64,000 nt of DNA from Chitinophaga pinensis (GTDB lineage Bacteria; Bacteroidota; Bacteroidia; Flavobacteriales_D; Crocinitomicaceae), in NCBI GenBank assembly GCA_945902745.1, contig CAMDNE010000006.1, positions 62,001-126,000 of the forward strand. The letters are read 5' to 3'. Position 1 is the first letter of the stretch. Each line of letters starts with the position of its first letter. The position numbers and the translations under genes were made by a program. Below are positions 63,983 to 64,000 of the stretch, one piece after another. Under the pieces are notes generated by a model that searched no databases, was not told where the DNA came from, and was given only the letters and a program-made list of their open reading frames with translations.

Positions 63983-64000
63983 TTTTTTATTTATAATTAA

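Overview
The window looks like chromosomal DNA of a low-GC member of the Bacteroidota, most likely a flavobacterium of the Fluviicola/Crocinitomicaceae type (inference). The reasons are several proteins with type IX secretion (T9SS) C-terminal sorting domains, a PorP/SprF - PorE-like OmpA pair, Bacteroidota-style promoters (TTTG ... TAnnTTTG) and near absence of Shine-Dalgarno sequences. There is no rRNA, prophage, insertion sequence or CRISPR array; one tRNA-Ser(GGA) is present.

Layout. 0-1.4 kb: the N-terminal part of an outer-membrane protein and a MntA-HepT toxin-antitoxin pair. 1.5-3.9 kb: a PhoR-type kinase and OmpR-type regulator. 4.0-8.8 kb: surface polysaccharide genes (FkbM methyltransferase, Wzx-like flippase, Wzz-like chain-length protein, O-antigen ligase/polymerase). 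8.9-17.2 kb, minus strand: EnvC, DUF4292 lipoprotein, TPR lipoprotein, sugar nucleotidyltransferase, Dut, a second flippase, enoyl-CoA hydratase and HemJ. 17.3-19 kb: lysS. 19.1-35.6 kb: four large secreted proteins (delta-60 repeats, an unknown, BspA-like repeats, and a 2548-residue Ig-repeat giant), all on the minus strand directly downstream of a propeller-type LytS kinase and a LytTR response regulator. 35.7-41.4 kb: an orphan copy of the LysS C-terminal domain, a CsgG-like/barrel protein, a small membrane protein, an HTH regulator and a LamG/L-type-lectin T9SS cargo. 41.4-46.8 kb: LacI regulator, M48 protease, PAP2-like protein, RpoN and AsnS. 47-56.4 kb: a T9SS type-B cargo with an 11-unit DxDxDG repeat array, its SprF-like partner and a PorE-like OmpA protein. 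56.6-59.8 kb: pth, a GNAT-like protein and a YqhD-like alcohol dehydrogenase. 60-64 kb: tRNA-Ser, two small secreted proteins, and three tandem GYF_2 proteins, two of which carry a domain resembling the ribosomal L7/L12 C-terminal domain.

The most interesting signal is regulatory. Each of the four intergenic gaps downstream of the LytTR regulator holds a direct repeat of about 11 bp (TTTGTAAACAG/A on the plus strand) with an exact 21-bp period. Each pair ends 29-30 bp before a -7-like box (good in three gaps, weak in the fourth) that lies 19-28 bp before the start codon. This is the spacing expected of LytTR-domain operators. I infer a self-contained locus in which a propeller-sensor two-component system controls a battery of secreted adhesin-like proteins. 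The second most interesting is the GYF_2 - L7/L12-like tandem family at the right end, and the third is the stand-alone LysS C-terminal domain.
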